Assembly: GCA_024138015.1 (NCBI GenBank)
Contig: JAMXBB010000009.1
Location: 88,814,961 to 88,878,960 of the forward strand
Direction: 5' to 3'
Source: Lumnitzera littorea
Taxonomy: Eukaryota; Streptophyta; Magnoliopsida; Myrtales; Combretaceae
DNA: 64,000 bases
The translations under genes were made by a program, and so were the position numbers. Each line of letters begins with the position of its first letter. Within the stretch, counting starts at the first letter, position 1. This document shows positions 1 through 11,970 of the stretch, piece by piece. The notes beneath the pieces were generated by a model. It ran no database searches, was not told the origin of the DNA, and worked only from the letters and a program-made list of their open reading frames with translations.

Positions 1-2577
1 CTTGGCAAGAGAGTAGTCAGAGTTGGCACAAGTGTTAGAGTAAAGTAGGGTGTACCCACCCGGAGCTCTCAAAGAGTTCAGCCACTATTTTGTTGTGTAC
101 TGTTTCTCATCCTTTGCAGGTTGATGAGAGAGAATTCCTCTAGCGAAGGACTAGATGCCTCTTAGGCATACATGAGTAAGTGGGGCTAGAGGTTAGTAAT
201 CCATCCTGGGGTCTTCCCAATGGTGCTGTGGATAGTTCGGTTGTATGCGAATTCCACAAATGGTAGACATAGATCCCGATTCCTTAAGTTCTTTCCCATG
301 ACAACTCTGAGTAAGTTACTTAATGTCCTGTTCACCACTTCAATCTAGTCAACGGTTTGAGGGTGACTACTAAAGATGAATATAAGTTTAGTTTCAAGTC
401 TTCTCTAAAGAGTCTTCCAAAAATAGCTTAAGAATCTTGTATCCCAATTTGAAATGATAGTCTTTAGCACTTCATGTAGTCGGATAACTTCCTACAAAAA
501 CAAACCAGCAATATATAAAGCATGATTAGTTTGATGGCACAGAATGAAGCGTGCCATTTTGCTGAAGCGATTCACTATAATGAATATAGAATTTTTTTCC
601 TCTAGATGTCTAGGGTAACCTTAGGACAAAGTCCATGTTGAGGTTAACTTAAGGTAAGGTTGGCATCAGCAAGGGCATAAATTCTCCATATGGTTGCCTC
701 TTCCCCTTATCTCGCTTGCATACTTCACAATTACCAACTACCTTATGGATATCCTTGGCTAAACCAGGCTAGTAAAAGTTTTCCTTCAACAAATTGGCTA
801 TTTTGGTCTCTCCGAAATGACCAAATAATCCACTACTATGAGCTTCTCCAACTAACAGCTCATGTGTAGAACAGTTTGGTATACACAGCCTTTGATCCTT
901 GAACAGATAGCCTTCTTTGAGATAATATCCCTTAAAAGCAACTCCATACCTGCATTGCTCTATGATAGGGTCGAAATGAGAATCTTGAGCGTTTTACTCA
1001 GTAATGAGTGAGAATTTTAATAAATTTTTTCTTTTCAAAGTGGTTAGCAAGGTTTATTGTTGTGACATAGTGTCAATGACCACATTTGCATTTCCCTTCT
1101 TGTATCGGATGACGTACAAGAACCCTTCCATAAACTTTACCCACTTGGTTTATCTTTTCGAGACTTTGTTTTGACTCCCAAGATGCTTTAAAGACTCATG
1201 GTCTATAAATGACAAACTCTTGTGGTAGTAAATAGTGTTGCCAAACAGTAAGGGGTTGGTAAAGAGAGTATAACTCTTTCTCATACACAGGATAGTTCAG
1301 GGTAGAACCATTAAGCTTCTCATTATGGTAGGTGACAGGTCGTCGCTCCTACATCAAGATGGCACAAATTGTAACTTTCGATGCATCACACTCTAATTTA
1401 AAGGGTTTGTCAAAGTCTGGTAGTGATAAGACAAGGGCGGTGGTATGCTTCTCCTTGATCTCCCTGAAACTTTATTCAGCTTGGTTATTTCATCTAAACC
1501 CAATACTCTTCTTTTCATCTTGGTCATGGGGGTGGTTATTGTATTAAAGTTTTTAATGAATTGCTTATAAAAAAAAGCTAGGCTATGAAAACTTCAAACT
1601 TCAGTGACAGTTTTTGGTATCAGCCATTCCAAGACAGCTTGGATCTTCTCCTTGTCTATTTGGATTCCTTCCCTTAACACTATAAACTTAAGAAAAATCA
1701 CTTCACCTTGGTAAAAAGAACATTTCTTTAGATTCCCATATCACTTTCGGATTGCAAAATGTCAAATATTACTCGGAGATGTTGAATATGATTGCTTAGG
1801 TCGACACTGTATACTAATATATCATCAAAGTAGACGACTGTACATCTATCGATCAAGGCGCATCACATAATTCATTAACCTCATGAATGTGCTTGGCACA
1901 TTAGTAAGTTCGAATGGCATAACCAACCACTTGTAGAAACCATGCCTAGTTTTGAAGGTAGTATTCCACTCATCACCCGATCTCATGTGAATTTGGTAGT
2001 GGTCACTTCGTAGATCAATTTTTGAAAATATTTTTGCCCTATGAAGTTCATCTAATATGTCATCGAGCTTCGATATCGGATATTTGTACTTGATAGTAAT
2101 TCAATTAATTGCTTGGTTGTCAATGCACATGCACCATGAACCATCCTTCTTTGGGACGAGCAAAGCTGGTACAATACAAGGGCTCATGCTCTCCCTCACA
2201 TATCCTTGCTCTATGAGTTCGTCCATCTTTCTTTTCAGCTTGATAGCTTGCTCAGGGTGTATTTTATATGTAAGTCGGTTTGATAGGGTAGCGTCTGGTT
2301 GTAGATCAATACAGTGCTTTATTCTTCGGATTGAAGGTAATCCTTTAGGCAATTCCTTAAGAAACATGTAAAAAAACTCATCAATTAGCCTTTAGATTTC
2401 ATCTAGAACATCCTTCAGATTTCTTATCTCTAGCAATCTTCTGATCAATAAAAACATAAGCTCTTCAGCCTTTTCAGTAGTTCGGAACTCTCTTTGGCTC
2501 ATCGCTGAGGCCTTCTTCTTACTAGCTTGGGTAAGCTAATTATGGCCTTTTCAGTCAATATTGCTACAGCGCATACT
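1..2577 (-). pseudogene. C1 pol remnant: RT, RNase H, integrase
   Basis: The polyprotein is read right to left. The RT N-terminus at 2101-2367 is an open stretch ending near VPALLVPKKDGSWCMCIDNQ. The RT catalytic box VVYFDDILVYS lies at about 1805-1840 and is intact. RNase H is visible at about 1000-1400, including the end-of-domain text VIRYKKGNANVV. Integrase follows: an HHCC zinc region at about 690-900 (CEVCKRDKGKRQPYGEFMPL, MDFVL), then the catalytic-core tail with EVVNRTLSNLLR and LPFVEFAYNRTIHST at about 190-400. Stops and frameshifts occur throughout, so no functional product is expected. The integrase C-terminus may lie beyond position 1. Confidence 0.75.
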
Positions 2578-3971
2578 TGATATGTATTGTCTACGCCACT
2601 ACACTCACTCACTGACAACACTGCTGCACTTGATCACTGATCACATACGTTAGCACATTGTCTCTACACTACATTGCACTAATACGCTAAGGATCACACA
2701 TCGTTAGACATACATGAATACAATATTACCTACATACGAGGTTTATGCACATCTACATGCGAAAGTCGACCATACTAACATGTTCACATCCTTTACATTC
2801 GTCCATATATAATCGCTTGCACCATCCCACATGCATACACTCATCATACGTCGTGCATGCCACATATTGTACATGATCCATTGTTGCCACTTCACGATCA
2901 CTACTGTACGCACTCAACCAATATACACAATGAGCATGCGAACATAGTCCAGACATCACAACATGAAAACATTGATCACACCCAACTCGACTTGTTTAAG
3001 TAATAAAAATTATTTTCTTTAATAAATTTTTTTATTTTATTAGTTAATTTAATTATTTTTACTAATTTGTTTTTTAGTGCAGGTTTTTATATTTTTTGAT
3101 AATAGTCATATTCTTTGTTATCTTTTTTTAGATAATTGTCAATTATTTTGATAATTTAGTTAAATTATTTTTTTAGCTAAAAATTGTATTTTTAAAATCG
3201 CGTATCTTTTCTATGATATTCGTATCTTCGGAGAAGATCTTGCATGTAGGATTTAAGAAAATATATTCTTTTGACACGTAGTGATTTGTTTAAAAATAAT
3301 AAAAATCTTAACTGGAGTTTTTTTTCAAAAAAATTTAGTTAGTTAGGTTTTTTTTTTTTAAATAGATTCGTAAAATTAGATTTTTTTAGGTTTTTTTTTA
3401 AAAAACAATAAATAGTTAAATAAACATAAATTTAACTTAATTTTCAAATTAAAAAAAAAATCCACCTACTAAATCTTTTCTAAAAAAAACTATATTGGTT
3501 TGATCCTAACCAGTGAGTACATAAATACGTAGGTACTTTTGGGGAAACAGTGTAAAATAAAAAAAAAAAACCTTTTTTCTTTAAAAATTCGTAATAAAAA
3601 AATCATAAAAAATTCATTCTAGTTATATTTTGTATATATCTTAGTATTTTTAGAAAAATATAAATATAAAGCCCATTAATTTTTTATTTTTACATGGTGA
3701 CTTACACTTAATAAGTTAGCCTTTGAACTTAGTATTTTGATTTAATTTTCTAAAAAATAATTTTTAAAATATTCGCAAGCTAGCAGCTAAATTAAGGTTT
3801 TCCCACTTGAAAAACCCTAATTTAACTTTTTTATTGGTTTAATTAGTTGACAACTCTAATTTTTATTAAATTTTTTAAAGAAAAATGCTTCCTTAATTTA
3901 ATATCAAGTAATTTATATTAAGTGGACTGGGCTTAATATAAATTAAATTAAGGAAAACAAAATAGGGGTCG
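2578..3971 (+). repeat. Solo LTR-like insertion between C1 protease and RT
   Basis: About 1.4 kb of non-coding DNA separates the C1 protease (3972-4222) from the RT-side coding (up to 2577). The same 5 bases, ATACT, lie at 2573-2577 and 3972-3976, and the inserted DNA starts with TG, as expected for an LTR. Its right two thirds (3000-3960) resemble, on the plus strand, the last part of the Ogre-like LTR at 21565-24204: a phrase on a line boundary near 'acataaatacgtagg', a GACTTACACTTAATAAG segment, and a terminal imperfect palindrome of TTAATATAAATTAAA type. Its left part (2590-3000) is CA/T-rich and unassigned. The right end reads TCG rather than CA. Confidence 0.45.
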
Positions 3972-4222
3972 ATACTAGGTCTTCTAAGTAATAGATGTAA
4001 AGCTCCCATGAGGACGACATTACACACTACTTCGCCCCTGTACATACTTCTGATACTGAACAGCACGGTTACTTGTTTAGTCATGTGCAAAGCACTCTTA
4101 TTACGAAGGCAATGTAGCTTATAAGGTCGGGGATGCTTAGAGGTCGACAGACCTAATCTTTGTACGAAGAACTGCGTTACTACGTTAGTACAGCTTCCTC
4201 CATCCATAATAATAGTGCACAA
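3972..4222 (-). pseudogene. C1 retropepsin-like protease remnant
   Basis: An aspartic protease domain is read on the minus strand: IIMDGGSCTNVV (the D-G-G-S site that replaces DTG/DSG in this plant group), then KHPRPYKL, KQVTVLFSI, VVLMGALHLLLRRP. The domain ends where the 2578-3971 insertion begins; residues after RRPS come from the insert. It is short but colinear with the homologous protease of C3 at 60240-60760. The gag zinc-knuckle region lies upstream, to the right. Confidence 0.7.
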
Positions 4223-5665
4223 CTATCCCTTGATGGTACATTTAGTATGGAATAAATTTTCCCTTTGGTCTTCCTCGGAGCTTGGTAGGGAGCTTAGTAT
4301 TCGTTTTAAAACTAGGGTCATCACTTCTCCTTGGTCGGCATAGATACAAGTCTTCTCTTTTTCCTCACTTCGGCATTCCCAACATCCTTTTCCTCCTTAG
4401 GCTCGCTCTCGTTGGTGCTATCCACTACATCTCATTGAAACATCATGACACATCAATTCGGATACTCAGTAGCCATGTGTTTGAAGCTTAAGCATTTAAA
4501 ACACTTCAACTCATTAGTCTTTTGTCTGGAGGTTTGTCCTCTCTCATATGCTCTCGGGGTCAGCCTAGCATCAATTCGATTAGGTTGGCCGGTTCGATTC
4601 TACTAACCTACTCGGCTATCGTTAGGTTGGTCATTCCTTTCCTATGGCCTCTTTGGCTTGGCATAGCCTCTTCGACTTTGCTTGAACAAGTCGGCACAGA
4701 ACAGAGCTAAGGTGAATGTTGGCCCAAGCCGGCTTGGCATATTTCTCCTCTATTTTTGGACCCTTTATGCTATCTTAATCACCTCTTCTAAGGTATAAAA
4801 CCTCTGCACTTCCATAATGTTGCGAATTTTGTACTAAGCCTAGAGATGAACCTCGATACTATATGAGTTTTTGGTTCTTTCATGTTGGCTCAGATCATAA
4901 GCTTCTAAGACTCTCTTACATAGTCATTAACAAATTGGCCTCTTTGGCGAAGATCCTGCAACTTTGCAAATGTATCTTGTAAATAAGTCTCGGACATGAA
5001 TCCTCTCCTTAACAACCTCTTCATCTCATCCTAAGTTCTCACACCTCATCTTCCATCCCTTGCTCTGGCTGCATTTAGATTTTTCCACCACATAGTGGCA
5101 TACTTAAAGAACCCAAGGGCAGTAAGTCAAACCTTGACAGCATCTGTATACCCATAATAGTCAAACACCTTCTCTACCTTCTCTTTCTACTCCAAGTACT
5201 CATCCACATCTCCACTTCTGCTGAATGGCAGGATGTGAACTTTGATATTGTCTAGTCTTCGAGGAGCTTAGCATCCTTATACCTATGCTCGATAATAGCC
5301 ATCTCCTTGTTCTTCCTCAAACTCTTCAACATCCAACTCTTGATTATCTTCCTCAATTTTCTCTAACTTCAGTCGTCGTTTAACGGCTTGGTCTGCAACT
5401 TTTACAACTCGAGTAGGTCAAATTAGGCGATGGGCTCAGCTACCTTGGCCATAAACTGTCTCTTGAATATTTTTAGGTGGGTTGGGCAGTGGCATACCCT
5501 GAGGTTGTTGCCTATTAACTTGCATTGCTGTGACTAGAAACAAGATTAACGAATCTATCAAGTTTGTCATTACCTGACCCTAGGGTGTTACTACCGTTAT
5601 AACCATGATCAGGTTGAGCACCACTACTCCGGTCACCAATAACACTTTGAACACTTGATTCTAAC
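4223..5665 (-). pseudogene. C1 gag remnant
   Basis: Gag is read leftward from an ATG at about 5665 (MLESSVQSVIGDRSSGAQ) and ends at the protease. I see frame-broken coding with no single long ORF. The region is colinear with the better-preserved gag of C3 (60760-62226), which keeps a KCFECLGF zinc-knuckle start. Gag would form the particle shell in the cytoplasm. Assignment rests on position between leader and protease and on the similar start; the zinc knuckle itself is damaged here. Confidence 0.55.
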
Positions 5666-6138
5666 ATGGTACAATACCTCTCAAACAGCTTAACAACACA
5701 CTACATGGAAAATATTGCTATCGTAATACCCAAAGCTTCAGCTAACACACTAACAACTTTAATACCCAATAATCACTCGAACAGAACAGAAATGAGCTTG
5801 CTCTGCTTTTGTTGTGAAAAACAGAGTAGTAATGAAACCACACTTACTAATACACAAATCTTCACTACATAGTTTATAACTCCAGATTTACTCTATACAA
5901 ACATACTGTAGTAGCTATGGAAGGAACACAGCAGCCACGGAAGGAACACAGTAGCCACTAATAGCAAGACGAACCAAGACTTCATTGCACTTTGCACACT
6001 CCCTTTCAAAACCGTGCTCTAATATTAGTGAAGCTGATATGTTTTCGGGGTCGAACATACGGAGAAGCACCAAAATGAAGTGGACCAAAAAAAGAAATGA
6101 AAGAAAAGCTAGCAAAGTTTGGGTAGCTATCGACTAGA
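5666..6138 (-). other. C1 untranslated leader with a 20-bp tandem duplication
   Basis: The leader lies between 5' LTR and gag start. It contains two adjacent 20-bp copies at 5917-5936 and 5937-5956 (ATGGAAGGAACACAGCAGCC and a near copy). I could not identify a convincing tRNA-complementary primer-binding site beside the LTR end at 6139. Confidence 0.5.
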
Positions 6139-6885
6139 TATGATACACCAATCGATCTGCTAGATATGACTCACCGGTTCAAACTAAAGGGTCCCTCGCT
6201 ACTACTCTTTGCAAAAGGGAATACATAAGAGTTAAAAAAGGGGTATTGAGAATATTAAGGTTGCTAAAAGGGAACTTGAATAGAATTTTAGATATTGTTC
6301 ATTGATGTCTGCGTATAATTAAGTGGAGGTTTATACTCGTTTACTAGGGCTACTTTACATGTATGTAAAGACAAAATGTTATTCTTATAATTAGGTTACA
6401 TAAAATATACTAAAAGGAGTAAAAGAGACAAACGATATGTAGTATGGAAAAGTAAGAATCATTCTGGAATGTTATGTCAGAAGATACATGTCACTTGGTG
6501 GTTAGACATTAGAAATATAATACAAAGTAGGCGAAAATAGAAAAGCATTTGCAGTTAGGGGCCGACTTGGTCTAGATTAAGTTGAGGTTCAGCTAGTCTT
6601 GCTGTAGAGCAATCAACTTGAGTTGGGGTCAGATGCTTGTGGTTAGCTTCGGAATTCAGCTTAGAAGGCCTTGAGGTTGTCTTCTTACCTATCCTGATAG
6701 AGTACAGTTGCTTTATGGGAGCAGGTTTGACAAATGTGAGGGTTTGGTAATCAGGTTAGTAGGAGATCAAGTCGAGATAGGAATCTCTTGCTTGGATATG
6801 GCTTTGAGCTAGTATCCTTTGAGTGAATCCTTAGAGTCCTCTAGTTCGGTTGCAGGTGATCGATCTAAGGGGTTGATTCCTATCA
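6139..6885 (-). repeat. C1 5' LTR (about 750 bp)
   Basis: On the minus strand the LTR begins TGATAGGAATCAA at 6885 and ends GTATCA at about 6139. Related LTRs with the same end sequences occur at 9910-10797, 16998-17769 and 25395-25666, so the ends are defined by comparison within the window. The TATA region seen in the relatives is degenerate here. Confidence 0.7.
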
Positions 6886-7395
6886 AGTTAGCAAGATCCT
6901 AAACGATACTAAATGGAGGGTAGTGTTCCTATGGGCTAGCAAGAACGCTAAATGATACTGGAAGGAGGGTAGCGCCGCTATAGGCTGGTAAGAACCTTAA
7001 ACAATATTGAACAGAGGGTAGTGCTCTTATAGGTTAACAAGAACCTAAATGACATTGAACGGAAGGTAGCACCCCAATGGGTTAGCAAGAACCTTAAATG
7101 ATACTAGGAGGAGGATAGCACCCCTATAGGCTAATAAGAACCCTAAACAATACTGACTGGAGGGTAACATCCTTACGGGCTAGCAAGAACCTAAATGACA
7201 CCGAACGAAGGATAGCGCCTCTCTGGTTAGCAAGAATGCTAAATGATACTAGGAGGAGGGTAGCACCATTGTAGGCTAGCAAGACCTTAAATAATACTAG
7301 AAGGAGGGTAGCTCCCTCATGGGTCGGTAAGAACCCTAAATGAAATTAAATGGAGGGTAGCGCCCCTATGGGCTGGTAAGACCCTAAACAATCAA
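6886..7395. repeat. Tandem array of about ten 48-bp units
   Basis: The segment GCAAGAACCCTAAATGATAC followed by a GGAGGGTAGCGCCCCTATGGGCT-like part recurs about every 47-50 bp. The GCAAG/GTAAG core appears near 6890, 6939, 6989, 7036, 7084, 7134, 7183, 7231, 7278, 7326 and 7376. Units differ by substitutions and 1-3 bp indels. There are no unique spacers. The array lies just downstream of the O1 integrase on the minus strand, where Tat/Ogre elements have their variable 3' UTR. It is cut at 6886 by the C1 LTR. Confidence 0.9.
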
Positions 7396-8039
7396 TGTGA
7401 TGTTAAAAAAAATGACTTTGTGCTAAAATGCATGCAAGCACTTACCTAGCTTTGTTGCTAGCACTCAAATAGTCAAGCCTTTTCTTAAGAAGTCCAATCA
7501 AAACTAAAGATTTAGCCTTTAAAATGTATTCTGATCTTGAAATGGAGTACGCAAAGTCTTACTTACTAGCGACCAACATATGAAATGCTTCTTTAGATTT
7601 ATAGCTTACATCAATCCCTGATTTCTCAACTGAATTGCCTCTTAGCTTTGCTCAGCCGGATCTAGGCCCTTATTTTATTTTATTTTTATTTAGTAATACT
7701 TATCTACTAGAAGATATTTGCTCTTCTAAATATGGTCTTGCTCTAAAAATAGAAAACAAATCTCCTCATCAAGGAGGATGAATTCGTAATACAATATTTT
7801 AAGAGTTTTCATTAATCATCATTATTTAAGCTTGCATTCATCTTCTCTTGTGTTTGCAATGTGTGGGTTCTGTTTTGAGTGGGATTAGAGAAAAGGACCT
7901 TTTGATGGAGTAGGAAGAATGTTGGGAATCATCTAATATTGACTATTGTTAGGGATACCATCTTTGCTTGTAAAAAAATGAAATTTAAACTATAGTAATA
8001 TTTAAGATTGCTAGCATCTTGTGTTTTAAGTAAAAATAC
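7396..8039 (-). other. O1 3' untranslated region between integrase and array
   Basis: This AT-rich stretch has no coding potential that I can recognise. On the minus strand it follows the integrase C-terminus and leads into the 48-bp array, so it is the proximal 3' UTR of O1. Confidence 0.55.
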
Positions 8040-9288
8040 CAGTAGTGTTTAGGGGTAGTACAACTTCGCTACATCAGAATTTATAGGGTCTCTCAAATCC
8101 GGACCATTCATTTGTGACAAAATTAAAGCCCCTCCTAGTAGCACTCTTTTCACAATATGTGAACCTCCGTAATTTGAGCAAATTTCCCTTTTGGGTCTTG
8201 TACATTAAGGAGAACCTTTCTCAACACCACAACACCCTCTTTGAAATTTTGGGGTTGCACCTACTTATTAAAAGCTTGAGCCATTCTTTGCTGATAGTGT
8301 TGATTGTGACATAAGGATGTTAATCTCTTTTCATCAATTAAATTTAATTGCTTGATGTGCTTCTTTGCCTAATTAGCCTCATTTAATTGAGTTTCTGAGA
8401 ATACTCTAAGAGATGGGATTTCGACTTCCATTGGCAATACAGCTTCAGTACCATATACTAAGGAATAGGGTGTTGCCCCAATTGATGTTCTGATAGAAGT
8501 TTGATAAGCCATGAGCGCAAATGGTAACATCTCATGCTAATTATGATAAGTAACAACCATCTTTTCAATGATTTTATTGAGATTTTTGTTAGCTGCTTCT
8601 ACAACCCCATTCAATTGAGGTCAATTGGGAGTGGAGTTTTTGTAGATGATCTTAAATTGCTGACACAACTCTAACATGAGTTTGTTGTTGAGATTTATGC
8701 CATTATCGATAATGATTGTTTTTAGAGTCCCATATTGAGCTAGGATGTCCCTTTTAATGAACTTGACCACAACTCCTTTGGTAACACTAGAATAAGATGA
8801 GGCTTCAACCCATTTGCTAAAGTTGATGACTAGCATATAAAATGATGACCGTTGGATGCCGTTGAAGTGATTAGGCTGATGATGTTTATACCCTACATTG
8901 AAAATGGCCATGGTGCAAATAGTGTATGTAACTGTTCAGGAGGAGCATTTGTCTTGTTTGCATAAACTTGGTACAAGTGATAGTGCCTAACATGTTTGAT
9001 ACAGTCACCCTCCATAGTTGACCAATGGTATCTCAGTCTCATAATCTTTTTGGTGAGCATGTAGTCATTTATGTAGGGGCCACATACTCCCTCATGTACT
9101 TCCTTCATCAGGACATCAACTTCTTTTTCATTTACACATCTTAGGAGTATACCATCAAACAATCGCCGATACAAGGTGGATTCTCTTATTAAGAACTGGG
9201 TGGTCAACCTCTTGATCGTCTTTCTATCTTTCTTTTTAGCATCATTAAGGTACATACCTTGTTGTAAAAAGGTTTTTATGTCATGGTA
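8040..9288 (-). pseudogene. O1 integrase remnant (Ogre-type)
   Basis: This is the best-preserved O1 domain. The minus strand shows the HHCC zinc region (EVHEGVCGPYINDYML, HVRHYHLYQVYA) at about 8960-9140 and PWPFSM at about 8900. The catalytic core follows (NFSKWVEASSY, TIIIDNGINLNNK, LNGVVEAANKNLNKII with the catalytic E), then TPYSLVYGTEAVLPMEVEI and the C-terminal QLNLIDEKR text down to about 8040. Integrase would insert element cDNA into nuclear DNA. A fused frame change occurs near 8900 and stops near 8600 and 8150. The first HHCC residues and the D-D-E order are otherwise readable. Confidence 0.8.
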
Positions 9289-9909
9289 CTAAGGCTTTTT
9301 ATCGTGTACATCTTTAATTACTAGACAAAAAGCATGCTTCTCTTCAATTTCAATCTTCAGTGGTTGAATTTCTACTCGACTACATATTTGAACCATAGAT
9401 GCTAAAGTGGTTAGAGTATTGGTGAATTGGTTCTGAGTCCTCAAGATATAGGTTAATGTAATTTCCTTAAACTTCTTCACTTGCTTAGTCAAATGCTGGT
9501 GGTAAGGCTCTAATTTGGGGTCTTTTGTTTTATATTCATTTGAGCTTGGCATATTATCAGTGATGAGTCCCTGAATATTTCTAACTCATGTATCTCTTTA
9601 TCCAAGGCCATTTTAAGTCCCATAATACATGCCTCGTATTTAGAAATATTATTGGTGTATAGGTAAATGAGCCTTAAAGCCATCAGGAATTGTATACCTT
9701 TAGGGATATTGGTATTGCCCTAATTCCACATCCAAAAACATTGGTAGCTCTATCAAAGAAAATCTTCCATTTCAAGAGTTTTTTGTCTTTTTCTTTATCA
9801 AAATCATCATCAGGTACTAAGATATCCTCATCCGGAAATCTAACTTGCACTTCTCGGAGAGTATCTTTAAAGGGATTCTCTGCCAGTTGATTTACTAGGG
9901 CTTACCCCT
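9289..9909 (-). pseudogene. O1 RNase H, downstream half
   Basis: Minus-strand coding shows LVNQLAENPFKD and FPDEDILVPDDD near 9810-9905, then FFDRATNVFGCGI, and at 9289-9552 the open stretch PYHQHLTKQVKKFKEITLTY. This is the RNase H-like connection found in Tat/Ogre polyproteins. It is separated from its upstream half (10798-11160) by a CRM-like solo LTR: SQSSFKA on one side and LVNQLAEN on the other would be nearly adjacent in an intact protein. Confidence 0.75.
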
Positions 9910-10797
9910 TATGATACGAATTCGTGGATGAATACGCGGACCTAATATCATGCATAACCAAGAGGTGGGTCTGGGCCGCAAGATGGCTTGAAATGTCAAT
10001 GATAGTTAAGGATGAATAGGGGTTCTCGTGCACTGACGTTAGATGTAATGCACCAATGCCTTATATGAGCTCAGGTCACACTTGATATGATGCACAAGTA
10101 TGCTTGGAGGTTACTTGCCCCTAGTTTACACTCAATGGGTTAGATAAGAGTAGCTCAAGAGTAAGTAGAAGGACACTTAGCTTAAGAGGGAGTAAAAGTT
10201 CAATGTATTCTCTATATGTTCACTGTTGTGGCTATTACAATATGTGAATATTTATAGTACCCAGTTAGGGTAAGTTCTATATTACAGAAAATTATAGAAA
10301 TTGATCCCTATTAGCTAAGCAAAAAGGAGAATAATTTATGGGGAAAGCATATAATCACACAAAAGAATATCTTTTGTTAAAAAGGATAGTATGGATGTTA
10401 GAAAGGACAGTGTGTACAAGGGTGGACCTTGATTAGGTCTGGTTAGTGTCTATAGTTCAGTAGCTTTGAATGCTAGGACTAGACAAGGGTTGGCTTAAGG
10501 ACGACTTACATTCAAGTTGGCCTTGAATGGTTGGGTCCAAACAATTGTTAGCTCAACCTTAAAACTGTGGGGATAGCTGTATCCTGATTTAGTACTTGGA
10601 CCGGTGTGTTGCGGAGGGGTCGACTCGGTATGTCAGCTGATCCTTATGGTAATTTCTTGGATGGTGTGAAGAACAAAGTAGGTCGGCAGGTTAGACTGGG
10701 GTAAACATTGCTCCTCAGCACTTAACTTACCCTAGACAGCTTGGTAAACGATCTGAGAAAGCCCTCGGGTTTGGGAGCATATGATCAGTCCTTGATC
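9910..10797 (-). repeat. CRM-like solo LTR inserted in O1 RNase H
   Basis: On the minus strand it begins TGATCATATGCTCCC (at 10797) and ends GTATCA (about 9912), matching the ends of the C1 and C2 LTRs. A TATAAATA box lies at 10248-10258 on the minus strand. There is no internal coding. RNase H coding resumes on both sides. The TSD is decayed: CCCTT on the left against TCCTT on the right if the ends are moved by one base, so it is only suggestive. Confidence 0.7.
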
Positions 10798-11970
10798 CTT
10801 ATTGCCTTGAATGAACTTTGACTCACATATGTGATGTCAAACTTTGATAGTAGCATCTATCATTTTGAAATTTTGCTAGTTAAGGTTGGCTTTTCTGCCA
10901 ATACTTTAAGGGATCATCTCGTGTTAGTAGTTCAATCTGATATTAGAGTATATATTGTCTGAGCTGATGCCTGACCTAAACCAAAGCACATAACATTCTT
11001 TCAATTTCAGACTATTTTTGCTCCCTTTCTATAAATTTCTCACTTGGAAGTATATAGCCTGCTCTTTCCCTTCCTCATCTTTCTAGCTTCCAAAACTAGA
11101 AGGTTCATTAGGTATTTCTTGATTGTTATGAAGGCTTCCTTGCATTCTTCATCCTAGATTGTCTTAGCGTTCTTCTTCAGCAACTTGAATAAGGGACAAC
11201 ATTTATCTGTGAGTTAAGATATAAACCGAGCTATGTAATTCAATTTGCCCAATAAAGCCCTAACCTCTTTAAGTGTGTGTAGAGAAGGCATGTCAAGTGT
11301 TACTTTAACTTTATTAGGATCTACTTTGATGCCCCCTTTGGCTGATCATAAAACTCAACAATTTATCAAACAGCTTCCTTAGATTATCCACATGATTCTC
11401 CTTTTTTTTTTTTATATTTCACAATCATATCGTCAACATATACGTCTACCTCCTTGTGCATCATATTGTGAAAGATTGCAACCATTACCCTTTGGTAAGT
11501 TTCCATAGCGTTTTTGAGTCTAAAGGGTATCATCTTGTAGCAAAACGTATCTCAAGTGGTAATGAAAGTTGTCTTGGTTTTATCTTCTTCAGACATTTTG
11601 ATTTGATTGTATTCGGAGAAGCCATCCATAAATGAGAAGAGATGGTTTTCAGTTGTATTTTCTACCAAGACATCTATACGGGGTAAAGGAAAATTATTCT
11701 TAGGTATTTTAACTTTCCCATTTTTCTTTATTACTGGTACAATATTGGCCACCCATTTAGGATAATCAGATACCTCAATGAAACCAACCTCAAGTAATTT
11801 CTTGACTTCTTCTTTAATCTTTAACAAGATATCTAGTCGGAATCTCCTTAGCTTTTGCTTCTTAGGTTTGATGTCCTTTCGTACGGGTAAGCGATGGACT
11901 ACAATTGAAGGATCTGGCCTAGGCATATCTTCATAAGACTATATGAACACATCTTGACACTCAGATAATA
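10798..11970 (-). pseudogene. O1 reverse transcriptase and start of RNase H
   Basis: The minus strand opens with PSIVVHRLPVRKDIKP and KIKEEVKKLLEVGFIEVSDY at 11552-11926, then LFSFMDGFSEYNQIKMSEED. The catalytic box EVDVYVDDMIVK is intact at about 11420-11465. Just after it the frame runs into a T-tract (11400-11415 on the plus strand) that makes a lysine run and breaks reading. WDEECKEAFITIKKYLM (about 11110-11160) and LSKFDITYVSQSSFKA (about 10800-10845) follow. The expected MCVDYRDLN region between KKNGKV and FPLPRIDVL is missing, so the fingers/palm are internally deleted. Confidence 0.8.

Larger units (their letters stand above)
1..6885 (-). mobile_element. C1: CRM/Galadriel-like Ty3/gypsy element, 3' end outside window
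   Basis: Reading on the minus strand, this element runs from a 5' LTR (6139-6885) through a leader, gag, protease, RT and RNase H to integrase, which is cut by the window edge. The order protease-RT-RNase H-integrase is that of Ty3/gypsy. The protease GGSCTNV motif and the RT text LPKGLPSIRRIKHCIDL recall plant chromoviruses of the CRM/Galadriel type; the lineage is judged by eye. All coding parts carry stops and frameshifts, so the copy is dead. Its 5' end lies directly against the 48-bp array at 6886-7395 and cuts a repeat unit, so it probably inserted into that array. Confidence 0.75.

Noticed and set aside
2753..2959. 68-codon minus ORF
   Set aside because: Low-complexity CA/T-rich insert with no homology or codon pattern.
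6886..7395. CRISPR-like array
   Set aside because: Units are contiguous with no unique spacers and are diverged; it is a plain tandem repeat in a plant retroelement.
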